NCBI GenBank assembly: GCA_022432975.1
Contig: CM039505.1
Span: 48,319,897 to 48,383,896 of the forward strand
Direction: 5' to 3'
Source of the DNA: Begonia masoniana
Lineage: Eukaryota; Streptophyta; Magnoliopsida; Cucurbitales; Begoniaceae
DNA length: 64,000 bases
Shown here: positions 1 through 12,094 of the stretch, piece by piece
Layout of the letters: every line of letters starts with the position of its first letter
Numbering within the stretch: position 1 is the first letter of the stretch
The notes under the pieces: generated by a model
Database searches by the model: none
Seen by the model: only the letters and a program-made list of their open reading frames with translations
Told to the model about the DNA's origin: nothing
Position numbers and translations under genes: made by a program

Positions 1-42
1 TATCTCTCTTAGTACTCTTGGTCTTCCTGGTCGTCTAGCCAT
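1..42 (-). pseudogene. gag N-terminus of a Ty3/gypsy chromovirus (cut by window edge)
   Basis: Read on the minus strand, an ATG at 42-40 opens with MARRPGRPR, the same start as the two other gag genes in this window (47554 plus and 56005 minus). Only 14 codons lie inside the window, so integrity cannot be judged. Together with the PBS and LTR that follow to the right, this is the 5' end of a minus-strand element whose body lies to the left. Confidence 0.7.
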
Positions 43-183
43 TTTGCTATATTCCTGGACAAGGTTAATTACTTTCATAAATATCTAATAACTAAGGTTA
101 ACATAAACACTTACAGTTGTTAGAGTACTTCCATGCGACGATCGGTACTGATGAGTGAACTGTTGAACAGTTTAACAACATGC

Positions 184-194
184 CTCTGATACCA
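184..194 (-). other. Primer binding site (initiator Met tRNA type)
   Basis: The reverse complement reads TGGTATCAGAG, the usual plant PBS complementary to the 3' end of initiator methionine tRNA. It lies 3 bases inside the LTR boundary at 198. The same string occurs at 47403-47413 (plus) and 56146-56156 (minus). Confidence 0.8.
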
Positions 195-197
195 TAC

Positions 198-2081
198 TGT
201 AACGCCCTAACTTAATAAACCCGGTTTGTTAATCACATACTCTGACTATATTAAGAACATTCTAGGGAAATTTAAAATTTCCACTCAACAGCTAAAATTC
301 AAAATTTGTTTAAAAACATCAAAACTTGCAACGGAAAACATTCATGTGTAAAACAGAGTCTTTATGAAAACCGACTAGAGAATTCTTACTGTTTAAACAA
401 GACCGTCAGGAAAACGTTCGAAACTTCTCGAAGAAATCTGAACCAGTTCGACATTATTGTCAATCTAACACCTACAGAGTTTGTCGACTCCGACCTTGGA
501 CAACACGGCTCTGGACGACGAACTCTGGACCAGCGACTTTGGACAATTAGCTCTGAACAAGTTACTGTGGACGATGTCGCTACAAACAACATTAATTTAA
601 ACGACAACGTTTTGGATAACAATACTCTAGACGATAACTGTGGTCTACTATTCCCCTCGTCCACAGCTACATAGGTTTAACGTCTACAGATTTTCGTCCA
701 CAAACTTACTTAAGTTTTATCGTCCCCAGGCCACGTGACTTTATCCTCCACGGGCCACGTGACTTCATTACTCACGGTTTACAAAGACTCATCGTCCACG
801 GACTAAAGTCCATAGACTTACTTAAACTCATCGTCCACGGACCACGTGACTTTGGGCGATATTCCTATTCCTAACTTGGGACGACGACACTTGTCCACAG
901 AATAAGCAACTGTTTTCACCTTGGACTCTGGACGATATGCTCGTCCACGACTTTGGACGACATTCTCATCCATGACTCTATGACAACAACTTGACCGATT
1001 ACACTCTAAGCAGTGAACAACTCTGACTACTAAAAGGACTTGCAAATTTTCACAGTAACCATTCAAAATAACTTGACTCCATAAAATTCCAAAATCTAGT
1101 AAAAGAACTACAGTTAAAACCAACAATGTATCAATATCAAAGTAACTTCAAAAACATAACAAAAATATTAAAACTATCACTGTCATAAAATTCTCAGCAC
1201 ACATCAACAAAACACTTGTCCACTAAGACTTCACCTACTGACATTAGTTAAACCGCCTCATCAGTACACCAAACCGTGGCATAGATGTGCTCCATCAACT
1301 TCGTATATCCTTCTGTAAACTCAGAGAAATCACCTGTTGAAACCTCAGCACCTACATCACAAAACTCATATATTAGTCTAATGCTAAATAAGTAGAGCAA
1401 AGAAATGAAATGCTGAAACATAAAGTTTAATCATGCAGTTTCTACTTTCACCACTCAGTTGAATTCGTTTTCTGTTGTTCCTTCGGTACAATGGAAAGTG
1501 GATCAATTTTCTCAAAGTCTACATCCTCTACTCGATTAAGGGGCGGATTAGTTCCCTTAATAGCTGATCTGATCTCTCTGTTCGATGGAAAGTGGATCAA
1601 TTTTCCCAAAGTCTATATCCTCTACTCAATTAAAGGACGGATTAGTTCCCTTAATAGTTGATCTGTTACAACCTGTTCATGCCTTACCATGGCATTACAT
1701 GTAAATTCTTTTTCGTTTTCATTCAATAAAACATGATGCATGACATACTGAAAACATTCAAACATGCATAAACCTACTGTTTTGTGATGTAGGCCCGAAG
1801 GCACACACATACTCCACTTACCTGGTTTGCTGAGAGATTCCTGGTTGTAAGCTACTTCAAGAGTTGGCTCACATAAAACATAAGCACAACATTACTTAAC
1901 CTCATTCTAAACTATCCAAAAATTTAAGGAAAACTAGTTTGGAGGCTCTGTTCTTCGTACATTCCCAATTCACTACAAAACCGAACTCAACTCTCACTCC
2001 CAGTATTCTCAAAATACGCATCTACAATCCTCTCTATTATCTATAATCACTAAAATAGCGAGAGATCGAAGTAAAACTCAC
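198..2081 (-). mobile_element. Gypsy LTR, minus orientation, truncated at its outer end
   Basis: It begins TGTAACGCCC next to the PBS and follows the order of the LTR at 56160-58431: a repeat-rich zone with GTCCACGG and CACGTG motifs at about 480-960, a conserved reverse-complement block GTGATGTAGGCCCGAAGG near 1784-1801, a donor-like CTTACCTGG near 1817-1825, and CTCACCTAG near 2074-2082. It then stops and copia sequence begins, so the outermost part (promoter and terminal ACA) is missing. It is much more diverged than the LTRs at 45-63 kb, hence older. Confidence 0.7.
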
Positions 2082-2099
2082 CTAGAACATTCTAGAACA

Positions 2100-2786
2100 C
2101 TGCTTCGTGATGGTTCTCTATACCTAAGCATTGTTGATGGTTTGCAATACTGTTGTCTCACTCGCTCTGACATTACCTTCACCGTAAACAAGGTATCACA
2201 GTTTATGCATTGTCCATTCGAAATTCATTGGCAAGCAATCAAGTTAATTCTGAGATATCTTCAAGGTACGTCAGACTTAGAGATCTCCTTTTCATCATCT
2301 CCTAGTTGTGACTTGACCAACTATACGAACGCCGATTAAGCCTCTTGTCCTGATGATCACAAAAGTACAAGTGGATTTTGCATCTTCATAGGGACTAATC
2401 TCATATCTTGGTCTTCTACAAAACAAAAGGTAATCTCTCACTCAAGCACCAAATTAGAATATCGAAACATAGCAAATGGCGATACTGAAGTTCTATGGTT
2501 ACAATCGTTGCTGAAACTGAAAGAATTGGGTATTGTCTCAACCAAGGTACCACTGATTCTATGTGACAACTTGAGTGTCACGTATCTTGCTTCCAATCTA
2601 GTTCTACACTCAAAATTCAAACATGTTGAAATTAACTTTCATTTTGTTCGGGAAAAGGTATTCAAGAAACTGTTGGCGGTCCAGTTTACTCCATCAGAAC
2701 ACCAACTCGCCGACACTCTTATCAAGCCTCTCTCACCGGCAACATTCTCTTCTTTTGCTTCCAAGATTTTCGGCCTACGGTCTTGA
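2100..2786 (+). pseudogene. Ty1/copia reverse transcriptase C-terminus and RNase H remnant
   Basis: One plus-strand frame carries copia hallmarks in order: a Y-x-SIV-x-GLQY-like RT segment, LTRSDITFTVNKVSQFM, RYLQGTSDLEISF, an RNase H segment with STSGFCIFIGTNLISWSS and SSTKLEYR, then CDNLSVTYLA and HQLADTLIKPL near the end. An in-frame TAA at 2337-2339 breaks it, and gag, integrase and the first part of RT are absent. Other copia features missing here include the catalytic YVDD motif. It is a dead 3' fragment abutting the truncated gypsy LTR. Confidence 0.85.
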
Positions 2787-2796
2787 TCTTGAGAGG

Positions 2797-3001
2797 GGAT
2801 ATTAGATACTACTGTTCACTTACACTTTAGTTTAGCTTTCTAGTTTAGTTTTACCTGTTTCCAATGCTCATCATTGCTCCTTTCTAAATATACATGTACA
2901 AGTGTGTTGATAGAAAACATACACAGAAGGATTTACAGAATACTATATCTCTCTTCTTCTTCTTCTTCTTCTTTCAAAACTGCTGTCCTTTCTAAATCCC
3001 A
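2797..3001 (+). repeat. Probable copia 3' LTR remnant with TTC microsatellite
   Basis: A purine-rich GAGAGGGGATATTAGA directly follows the RNase H stop and looks like a polypurine tract. The next 200 bases hold a short AT-rich stretch and a (CTT)n run at about 2950-2973, as often seen in copia LTRs. The LTR borders are not certain. Confidence 0.4.
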
Positions 3002-4422
3002 ACGGTTTAAGTTCTAAACTTTTTCTTAGCAAAACAAATTTTGAATGTTTATTCATAAGCAATTTAAACCTTGATATTATAATTTATGTTGAGTTATTAA
3101 AGTCTTAAACACGTGTTGAAAAACTAAAACTCAAAAGAAAATTATAACTATGCAAGCGAGTTTTTAGAAGAAGAAATTTGCAAATTTACATTTTTAGAAA
3201 ATAAATCAAATATTATCTAATTATGTGTTTGATTTTACTTTCTTAAAAATTAAATACACTTTTGACATTTATATATAACTATCTTCTTTTATTTTAAGAA
3301 GTACTAACTTGATAATAAATGTCGAGGATTAACCTTAATTTGACTAACTATATGATAATGAACGAAATACACAAATGTTACAAGGACAAGCAATTATTGT
3401 TCTATAAAATCTCAAAGACAAATAATTGGAAAAGATTTAGATAAAAATTGTAATTTAGATCCTACTCTTTGACGTCATTTATAAATTTTATATTAAATTT
3501 TTTTTTTTTATCAAATCAAACCTTAAATTTTGGTCCACGCTGTGAAAAGGATATAAGAAGTATTATCTACCAAAATAATTATCATTTGTCGTAGATTGAC
3601 AAAGATGGAATTATATTGAATTGATAGATTGATTTGTAAATAAAACACAAATATTACGTTTAAAACATCCATATTTATTTAATATATTTATTCATTTAAA
3701 AATATATTATTAAATATCAATTGTTATATTGATTATAACTATATCTAAAATATATTTTATTAGAACACTTGTCTTAATTATTATTATATTCTCTATTTGA
3801 TTTAATCCTATATTATTTATCTCCTATACTATCTACTCGCCAAACAGATGTTACAAAATTAATATGAACAAAGACTATTATAATTTGTAATAGTGTTAGA
3901 TTCAAAATTCATTTGCTCCATGCATTTGATTTAATTGAGTTACAATTTTACATCTGATTATCATTAGTTGTTAATTGAATAATTAATTCATTATTTTTAT
4001 AAATTATCTACTAGCTATTATGTCTACGAACTAATAAATAAGGGATTTAAATTAATTGATTGTATCATATTAGTGTTAGAACTCTCCGCTACGTATTTAA
4101 TTTATTCCCATAATACAATATGTATTTTACATTATACAAAAATTTACTATATAGGAACAAATTAATAAAAGTATGTTAAATACAATAATTAAAATCATAC
4201 ATACATGACATAATAATTAGTACGATGATATCAATTGTTCTTCGTTCAACCAAAGTTATAGGCATAAATTAATTTATATGGTCTAATCTTATATAATAAT
4301 ATCATGTAAAACATATTTGGCGTCAAAGTAACACATTATTTTCCTAGTCAGATAGATATTATTTACACAACTATTTGTATGCATCGAGAATAAGTAGGAG
4401 AGTTCAATATGTGAGAAAATAT
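3002..4422. other. AT-rich intergenic sequence downstream of the CNL gene
   Basis: No open reading frame with recognisable protein content. Strongly AT-rich with runs such as TATATATTT. The 3' UTR and poly(A) signals of the minus-strand CNL gene should lie in the right-hand part, but no single signal stands out. Confidence 0.6.
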
Positions 4423-7248
4423 TTATTTTAGACGACTATCACTTTGAGTACCTTTCTTCACAGAGGGCTGGGCAGGGTTGTTTTTGTCTCTCAGACTGGC
4501 CAAGGACTGCACCTTCCAGGCATCATCCTCCCAGAAGGTGAAAATAACTTCCGGGATGGATGAAACTTTCTGGTAGTCATCGCCATTTTCGTCTGGATGA
4601 AGGGTCATCATTAATTCTTTAGGCATGTCCAAAAACTCGAGCACTTGCAGCGCGGTTAGATGCTCAATGCCTGACGGCACTCTCCGTAATTGTTTGCACC
4701 TCTGGATGTTTAGCTTCTGAACACAAGGCATTGCTCCTTTTTCAACTTCTAAACATTGAAGCTCATCAAATTCATCCATGGTTAAAAGCTTAAGCTTCTT
4801 AAAACCTCCTGTTTGAAAACACAGTGCCTTCCCTTTGCAAGCCTGAAGCAGCTCTAGATGTACTAGGTTGGGTAGATCCTGAAGGAAAACCAGAGGATCA
4901 TCCTTTAAATGACTCCATTTTAGATGCAACCTGACAAGACCATGAAGAGAGAGAATCCATGGAGGTAATGCATTCATCCTCCCTTTCAAGTAAAGCCTCT
5001 GAATCAGGAGTGGTGGGGAAGAGAGATGATGCAGATCAATTATCTCATTCTCATCATTGGCATTGATTGACAATGCTCGAAGATTGACTAACTTTTCGAT
5101 GCTTGAACAAAGTGCTTTTTCATCATCTTTTTTCAATTTTAGAATTGCTAATCTCCTCAGTTGAGTAAGCCTCCCTAGCTCCTCCATAATCGCACCACCA
5201 TCTTCGTCTGTCTCTATGAAGCAGAGCTTTTCAAGAGAGGATAAACGTCCAATATTTGCAAGGGCCTTAAACCCACTTTTAGTGTGAAAATTTAAAAAGG
5301 TTTCAAATTCGATACGATATATGAGGATGTGGCGAAGTCGTTGAAGATTTAAGATTTCGATAGGAAGCTCGGAAACAAAAGTATGTTTAAGGTCCAAAGT
5401 CTCGAGATTCTTGAGCTCGCCTATAAAGCTTGGAATGGTCTTCACCCGAGTACTCCTTAAGCTCAAGTACTTTAGAAGAGACAAGTCCCTTATTTCAACT
5501 GGGAACTTTTTCAAAGGTGAACTTTGAAGGTCTAACACTTTGAGCAACCTAAATCCATCTGGAAACATCACATTCATACTTGTTTTTTCTTTTACGCCAA
5601 ACATGAACAAGGATCTCAATCGAGAGACAGACCTGTTTTGTTGTACATTTTTTTGCGTGTTATGTATGGATAGGCGGCGAATCTTGTCCGGCCATTGCAG
5701 ATTTTGATCTTTGGCAACCATGGCAACATTTTGGTCCCTTGATTTTGCGATGATGATATCCCGCAATAGATCGTGGATGCGACACTTTTTCACTCTTCCA
5801 TCGGTAGTTGTTCTTATCGGTTTGATCAAGTTTCTATTCAAGAGTTCATTGAAGTAGTCATCTGCAACATCTTCCAGTGTCTTGCCTTCTTTTGCAGCGA
5901 TGAAGCCCTCTGCAATCCACAGTCGAATTAGTCGTGCACGCTTGATCAAGTGATTCTCGGGAAAGATGCTAATGTATAAGAAGCAAGATTTCAAATAATA
6001 TGGTAAATCATTGAAACTAAGCGAGAGCACTGTCTTCAGATGCTTGAGTTTATCATGGCCGTTAATCTCAGATCCGAGACTACGACATACCATATGCCAC
6101 TCCTCTATAATCTCCTTGCTTTTCGTAGCCAAAACACCACCGATCGCCACGATTGCCAGTGGTAGCCCATCGCATCTTCTTATTATATATTGACAGATTT
6201 CCTCTAAGTAAGGAGGACATTCTTTGTCGCCGCGGAACGTTTGATTACAGAAAAGTTCCCATGATTCCTTTGGTGGTAGAGGCTTCAAATTGTATACTTT
6301 GTCAAAGTGATTGACACTTGCAGAAGAAGCTATGTCGTTCTTTTGCGTGGTGAGCATTACTCGACTGCCGTTTTTATTGTTGGGCAACATATGTTGCACA
6401 TCATTCCATTCTTTCAACTGCCATATGTCATCCAATACAATCAAGTACCTTCCTCTACTTAGCAAATCCATGATTATTTCTTTGAGCATTTGTGTTTTGA
6501 AGTTGTCCAAATTTTTTGGGGGTCGCCTCCTCATGACTTGGTAGAGTTGTTGAACCATGTCTGTGAGGAGTTCTTGTTCCTCCAAGGATTGAGAAACTGT
6601 GATCCAAGCATGGGTTTTGAAATGTTTCTTTACTTCTGGATCATCATACACTTGCCTTGCCAACGTTGTTTTCCCCATGCCTCCCATGGCAACCAAAGAA
6701 ATTACTTCACAATCCAAGCTGCCGTCGACGAGCCACTGCATCAGTTGTTCTTTAGGTCCGTCAATGCCCACGAGATTTGCTTTCTTTAAGAGAAGCGCGT
6801 CTCCATGACTTCCTACATGCTTGGATTTAGAAGCTTGTTCAATTTTTCTTAGTTTGTCCTCTTGTCTTTTGAGTTCCTCTGCGATGACTCCAATTTTCGA
6901 GTTTCTTTCTCTTAAATCTGACCTGAGTCGATACCGAGCTTTCATGTTCTTTATACAACAAGATATTTGGTGGAAGATAGCATCTCCATGATCATGTGTA
7001 TGAAGAATCAAAAGCTCATCAAAGACATCTTCGCAATCTTGAATCACCTCTCTAACTTGCTGCAACCATACTTTCAGCTCCTCCTCCCCTTCTTCGAACA
7101 CATCCGCGTAACGTAAGATGGCTCTCAGTCTCTCCAAGTCTCTTCTCACCTGCTCAAATTCATGCCTCGTAAATCTCAAGGGTTGCATCTCGTTTTTAAT
7201 GATGCCCATGATTGTTTCGAGCAGAAAGAGCACTGTGCTCTCTCCCAT
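4423..7248 (-). CDS. CC-NB-LRR (CNL) disease resistance protein, RPM1-like
   Basis: A single-exon 941-residue NLR, a normal length for this class. N-terminal Rx-type coiled coil (about 1-140) with an EDVID-type motif reading EDVFDELL (73-80). The NB-ARC domain has the P-loop GGMGKTT (189-195), kinase-2 LIVLDDIW (269-276), RNBS-B GSRVMLTT (294-301), GLPL (361-364), an RNBS-D region CFLYISIFPENHLIKRA (about 422-438), and an MHD-position motif IHD (491-493), as in relatives where Met is replaced. From about 530 to 900 come leucine-rich repeats of the type LKYLSLRSTRVKTIP. No frameshift, stop or insertion. Such proteins act in the cytoplasm or at membranes as ATP/ADP switches that detect pathogen effectors directly or through guarded host proteins. 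The ATG at 7248 is followed directly by the coiled coil. The matching effector cannot be inferred. Confidence 0.95.
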   Translation of the reverse strand: MGESTVLFLLETIMGIIKNEMQPLRFTRHEFEQVRRDLERLRAILRYADVFEEGEEELKVWLQQVREVIQDCEDVFDELLILHTHDHGDAIFHQISCCIKNMKARYRLRSDLRERNSKIGVIAEELKRQEDKLRKIEQASKSKHVGSHGDALLLKKANLVGIDGPKEQLMQWLVDGSLDCEVISLVAMGGMGKTTLARQVYDDPEVKKHFKTHAWITVSQSLEEQELLTDMVQQLYQVMRRRPPKNLDNFKTQMLKEIIMDLLSRGRYLIVLDDIWQLKEWNDVQHMLPNNKNGSRVMLTTQKNDIASSASVNHFDKVYNLKPLPPKESWELFCNQTFRGDKECPPYLEEICQYIIRRCDGLPLAIVAIGGVLATKSKEIIEEWHMVCRSLGSEINGHDKLKHLKTVLSLSFNDLPYYLKSCFLYISIFPENHLIKRARLIRLWIAEGFIAAKEGKTLEDVADDYFNELLNRNLIKPIRTTTDGRVKKCRIHDLLRDIIIAKSRDQNVAMVAKDQNLQWPDKIRRLSIHNTQKNVQQNRSVSRLRSLFMFGVKEKTSMNVMFPDGFRLLKVLDLQSSPLKKFPVEIRDLSLLKYLSLRSTRVKTIPSFIGELKNLETLDLKHTFVSELPIEILNLQRLRHILIYRIEFETFLNFHTKSGFKALANIGRLSSLEKLCFIETDEDGGAIMEELGRLTQLRRLAILKLKKDDEKALCSSIEKLVNLRALSINANDENEIIDLHHLSSPPLLIQRLYLKGRMNALPPWILSLHGLVRLHLKWSHLKDDPLVFLQDLPNLVHLELLQACKGKALCFQTGGFKKLKLLTMDEFDELQCLEVEKGAMPCVQKLNIQRCKQLRRVPSGIEHLTALQVLEFLDMPKELMMTLHPDENGDDYQKVSSIPEVIFTFWEDDAWKVQSLASLRDKNNPAQPSVKKGTQSDSRLK

Positions 7249-8342
7249 TCTTCTTTTCCTATCTGAAATTCGTGAAAACAGTCAGTTTTATAACAGATTT
7301 TGTACTTAGAAACTTTAATATGTCTAAAGCAAGAACAAAACTGTCTTCTTCAACTGCTTCTTCAAAGAAAATACATCAGAAACTTCCTTTGCAGCAAAGT
7401 CAAACACTCTACCTTTCAAGTGGATATATTTAATCCATTGCAGCCCTACAATGTAATTTCAGTGAAGCTCCTTCCAGGCGTTATGTATTTATTTTGTAAA
7501 AAATAAATCATTATTTTCTGTTCGCTTAAAATTTAATATTATAATCTACAACCTCTATACTACTCTTTAAGATAATTTCATAATGCATCACCCTGTTGTC
7601 CATAACCTGCCCTAACACAAGAAACTAAGTTCAATTGAGTCATGCAAAGAGGTGCTGCCGTTTAGAGAAAGAAACCATGAAGTAGATCTTAAAGAGTAAG
7701 GACACTTCTAATTCTTGTATGATGATTATTTTAGTGTTGTGTTAACACTGATAACCTCAAGTGTGGATGTGTAAAGTAACTTATGACCTGCGTCAAGAAA
7801 CTGATGTCATCAAAGAGATGCGAGGGAGTTCCATCTAGGGTTAATAATTTCACGAAATTATACATGTATACTCATTGCTTGAGAACTAGTTGTTACGACC
7901 CCAAGACAAGCCAAAGTAGAAATATCGAGTTGAACAATCTCATCCTCGAAGAGATTCGACCGCCTGATCCTTACAATTTGCATCGGAAGATTTGAAACCA
8001 TAAATTAAATCTAAGTTATAAATCACATAAGATGGGTTGAGTCTATATATTAACAAAGATTTAAAAATGACAGTGCAATAAATTTAAGTCGAAAAGAAAA
8101 TATTGTTCGAGAGATAAAAATGTCCGCATCAAAAAAAAAAAAATTATACAAGTGAAAAGCAAAAGAAGGAAATAAATCAAATCTCATCAAAAGAAGTAAA
8201 CACTCAAAAGAAAAGGAAAGACACGGAAGGAAACTCCAAAAAACTCGACCATCGGCCTTGGTCCTGGCAATATGGGTTCTTCCCTAGGAAAATCATAAAC
8301 ATTAGGGGTGAACGAACCAAACCTAGGGGGATTCCTAATGCA
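7249..8342. other. Upstream region of the CNL gene, no gene seen
   Basis: It contains the promoter and 5' leader of the minus-strand CNL gene. On the minus strand an AATTTCAG sits about 13-20 bases before the ATG and could be the 3' end of a leader intron. A weak TATA-like ATTAAATATATCC lies near 7420-7432. Neither is decisive. The remainder is AT-rich without coding content. Confidence 0.45.
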
Positions 8343-9235
8343 ATAAAAATTTGTTTTCTTTATTTAAAAGATTCACATGAGTTAGAAAATGTCAACATGT
8401 ATGGATTTATATTCAAAACATTACCATTTTAAAAATTGGTTCTAACAACCATCGATAAGATAAATGTTGAAAATTGTGCTACATGTTATTTAGTAGCGTA
8501 TAAAGAAAATAACGATACCACCATTTTCTGTAGAAAACAATTCTAGTAAAAATAATGTCAAATCACGGAATTTTCACATTAGTATTCATAGATGAACAAA
8601 GGAAAAAATAATTTTCTGAAGACTAATTGAGACAACCAAAACATTTTAATCAAATTTATGGACTTTCACCATAGTACATATTATCGTGAACAGTCTCAGA
8701 TGTATATTACGAAACTTGCTTACACCTCACTCGATTGAAAGTGCACAACAAAATAAATGTTTAAAACTAGTGTCCAAGTATCAAATGGATATCATGGATG
8801 CTAAAAATAAAGATGTAATACCAGTATATAATCAGATAATATGGATGTGGTTGACCAGTTACAAGAACCGGCCTACCTACACAAAGTGTGATCGACCTCG
8901 AAAATGATCGAGACAAACACTAAGGTTCTAGTAGGTATTTGGTAATTCGTACCACAAATGGAATTGATTGGAGAAACATAGAACCTCAAGCGAATGTTCA
9001 AGGACGATTTTTGCCAAAACAAATATTGTCCTTTGCACCGATCCTTTAGATTAGATGTTTGTCATGTAAATGTATGGTTATCGTAATTGCATTAAATATA
9101 AGGTTAGAAAGTTTGAACTTTCTCCTTTAAATCATGTTGAGCATAATAAGATTAACACCAACTAAATTATTAGGTATCAAAATAGGAGCATCTAATCTAA
9201 AAATATGTATAAAAATTAAATTAAGTTGTAACCAA
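8343..9235 (+). repeat. Dispersed duplication, copy 1
   Basis: Bases 8343-8553 match 10279-10490 almost perfectly (one T insertion seen). Bases 8615-8677 then match 10491-10554, the second copy lacking about 63 bases between short AATAAT direct repeats. From about 8870 to 9235 the match continues with 10835-11400 but is clearly diverged (for example the CACAAAGTG, GTAGGTATTTGGT and AACACCAACTAAATTATTAGG blocks). No protein is encoded. Confidence 0.75.
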
Positions 9236-10278
9236 AAAGAGGTAAAACTAAATCATTAATTCCTTACACATGAAGAATGACAGAAATTTTAATTTATTTA
9301 CAAAAAATTGGTAGATTTTGTATATAAAAGAATTAATATTCCTTTATTTGCTAAACAATTGATATAGAGATGAAAAATGCAAATTTAACTAACACTTAAT
9401 TCATTAAGGAATTGAAAAGAAAGGAGAGATGCATATATAACATGAGGAAGGTATACATATATACGTATGTATATATATAAAATTAAAAATAGCAACATTG
9501 ACAATGAATTGGAAATCACGAGAAAGTTGTTTAATAAAGTCAGCAATTAATTCATACAAATAATGAATTAAGAATAGTTGATACAATTGGGAGATTGTAG
9601 AAAAATACTAATAAGATTATAATAGAGAAAGTTCAAAATAAAAGATGAATTATGTAAATCCATAAGTATAATCTTGTTGAAATCATCTACGAATTCAAAC
9701 ATCTTGGTCTTAAGGTAAATGAGATTGATGAGGGATTTAGACATATATAATGAATCTGATTCAGCCACAGACAAACAGCTATGATTTCATTTTTAACCTC
9801 TATTAAAACTTCATATTCTAAATGCAAGAAGATACTATTATATGCCAAGTCTACGATCTTCTCTTTCTCACTTTTAGAGAGTGAATCGAACATCTTTTCT
9901 TCCAACGTCTAAATCAATTTGGCCATCAAATGTCTTTCCACTGCTTGGGACATCCCAAGGTTATTTTAGAAAAAACTTATTACAAGTTATTAGAACTCAA
10001 ATTACGCAGATTATCACCAACTATAATAATAATATATAGATCAGATCTGAAATTCAAGAATAATGCCCAATACACAAAGATAAAACGTAAAACAGAATCA
10101 CAATCAAATTAAGAGAAATAAAGAGTAGGTCAAGATAGTTTAAATTTTTTTTGAAGATTATAATAACAGCATGTGCAAGTCACTCTCAACACATCAATCT
10201 TAGCCAATCAACACCACATGCTCTGTAATCTTGAACAAAATGAATTCAATAGTTGAGGCACTTAATTTTATAGATCAA
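9236..10278. other. AT-rich sequence between the two duplicate copies
   Basis: No recognisable gene. Short open frames at 9404-9905 (minus) have no family signature. Low-complexity ATATATACGTATGTATATATAT lies near 9454-9478. Confidence 0.6.
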
Positions 10279-11400
10279 TAAAAATTTGTTTTTCTTTATT
10301 TAAAAGATTCACATGAGTTAGAAAATGTCAACATGTATGGATTTATATTCAAAACATTACCATTTTAAAAATTGGTTCTAACAACCATCGATAAGATAAA
10401 TGTTGAAAATTGTGCTACATGTTATTTAGTAGCGTATAAAGAAAATAACGATACCACCATTTTCTGTAGAAAACAATTCTAGTAAAAATAATTTTCTGAA
10501 GACTAATTGAGACAACCAAAACATTTTAATCAAATTTATGGACTTTCACCATAGNNNNNNNNNNNNNNNNNNNNNNNNNNNNNNNNNNNNNNNNNNNNNN
10601 NNNNNNNNNNNNNNNNNNNNNNNNNNNNNNNNNNNNNNNNNNNNNNNNNNNNNNTACTAAACTTTCTTTCCTGAATTGTCTAAGTTTATGCTTCGAGAAC
10701 ATATCTATTGTTATGTTATGTTTATGCACATCGTATGTTCATGCATCACGTTTTCAAAAAATCATGCAAAAGTTTTACGCACATGTTTTATGTAAGCAAG
10801 ATAAGTAAATGTTAAATGTAATCCACCGGTTACGAAGGTCAATCGACCAACACAAAGTGTGCTCGACCTTGAAAAGGATCAAGATGAATGCCAAAATTCT
10901 GGTAGGTATTTGGTCAATCGAACTATAGATGCAGTTGATCAGAGAAACACCAGAACCACGAACCAAGTGAGTTATCAAGGACAATTTTTGCAAAAAAAAT
11001 TTCCTTTGCATCGATCATTCCTTCCAATCAATTTAAACCCCGAAAGTCATTATCATAGGACCTAGGTCACCCAATATAGCTTAAAAACATTAACAATTTC
11101 AAGTTTTTAAGTTCGAAACAATGATTCCAATAATTTTTTTTGAAAATTAGGAGAAACGACTAAGAAATCTTATATCCTTGAAGACAATTGATGGAACACA
11201 ATGATTTAGACTTGGGAAGCGCAAACATGACCCAAAAAGTCTTCCCCAACTCACCCTCCTCCTTTACCATCTTCTCTTCTCTTTCTCTCACTCTTTGTGA
11301 TTGAAGTTAAGGAGAACATAATGAGATTAACACCAACTAAATTATTAGGCATGAAAATATGAGTATCAGATATAAGAATATGCATAAAATTAAAACAAGT
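10279..11400 (+). repeat. Dispersed duplication, copy 2, interrupted by the assembly gap
   Basis: Counterpart of 8343-9235. The part before the N gap is near-identical to copy 1; the part after the gap is diverged. This abrupt change of identity coincides with the scaffold gap. Confidence 0.7.
10555..10654. other. Assembly gap of exactly 100 N
   Basis: One hundred consecutive N, the conventional filler for a scaffold join of unknown size. Distances across it and the link between its two sides are unreliable. Confidence 0.99.
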
Positions 11401-11874
11401 ACATACATATATCAGAGTTTAGAGTTTTACTCACTGAAATTCTTTAGAAATATATGTTGGTGAGAACATTTTTTTCATGAGAAATGAATATTTGGATAGT
11501 ATTGGATTAGTGGTTTGAGTAGGATATGCATGGAAAAGAGGTAAAAAATTTATGGGTAATTATCGATTTGAACCCTATACTATACATATTTTTTCAATTC
11601 GCCCCATGTACTAAAAAAATCGACAAACTGAACCTGTACTTTAATTATGTTATCAGTTTTGACCTTCTATCAACAATTTTATTAAATTCTCATTTAAAAA
11701 ATTACCAAACAATCTTGGATTCAATTGAAATTTTTACCACATATTCAATACTTAATGAGAAGATAATCTAGAAATTTTCGTGATTTTTTAATATATGTAC
11801 AATTTGTTGTAATTTTATTTTAGTATTTTATAAAAATATTATAATAAATCATACAAATTTAATAATACCACGAA
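11401..11874. other. AT-rich sequence with a degenerate interspersed-repeat look
   Basis: The stretch near 11560-11680 (GAACCCTATACTATACAT, TGAACCTGTACTTTAATT) has the wording of a common plant dispersed repeat, but I see no terminal repeats or target duplication that would define an element. Confidence 0.4.
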
Positions 11875-12078
11875 TATTTTTTTATTATCTAATCATGATA
11901 GGTTAAACATGTGGAAAAGTTTTTAAATAAATCAAATATCGTTTGGTATTTGTTTAAAAATTAATTTATAAAGTAAAGAGGAAAGTGAGATTAATTTAAA
12001 CAAATATCAAAAGATATTTGATTTATTTGAAAACTTTTCCACATGTTCAACCTATCATGGGTAGATAATAGAAAAATG
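11875..12078. repeat. Foldback inverted repeat, arms about 85 bases
   Basis: The left arm (about 11877-11963) and right arm (about 11990-12077) are inverted copies; for example GATAGGTTAAACATGTGG on the left pairs with CCACATGTTCAACCTATC on the right. The spacer is about 27 bases. It is MITE-like, directly upstream of the Harbinger ORF1 fragment. No clear target duplication was found. Confidence 0.75.
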
Positions 12079-12094
12079 TTTGTAATGTTCTAAA

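Noticed and set aside
6011..6808. Plus-strand ORFs antisense to the CNL gene
   Set aside because: Shadow frames of a strongly supported minus-strand gene.
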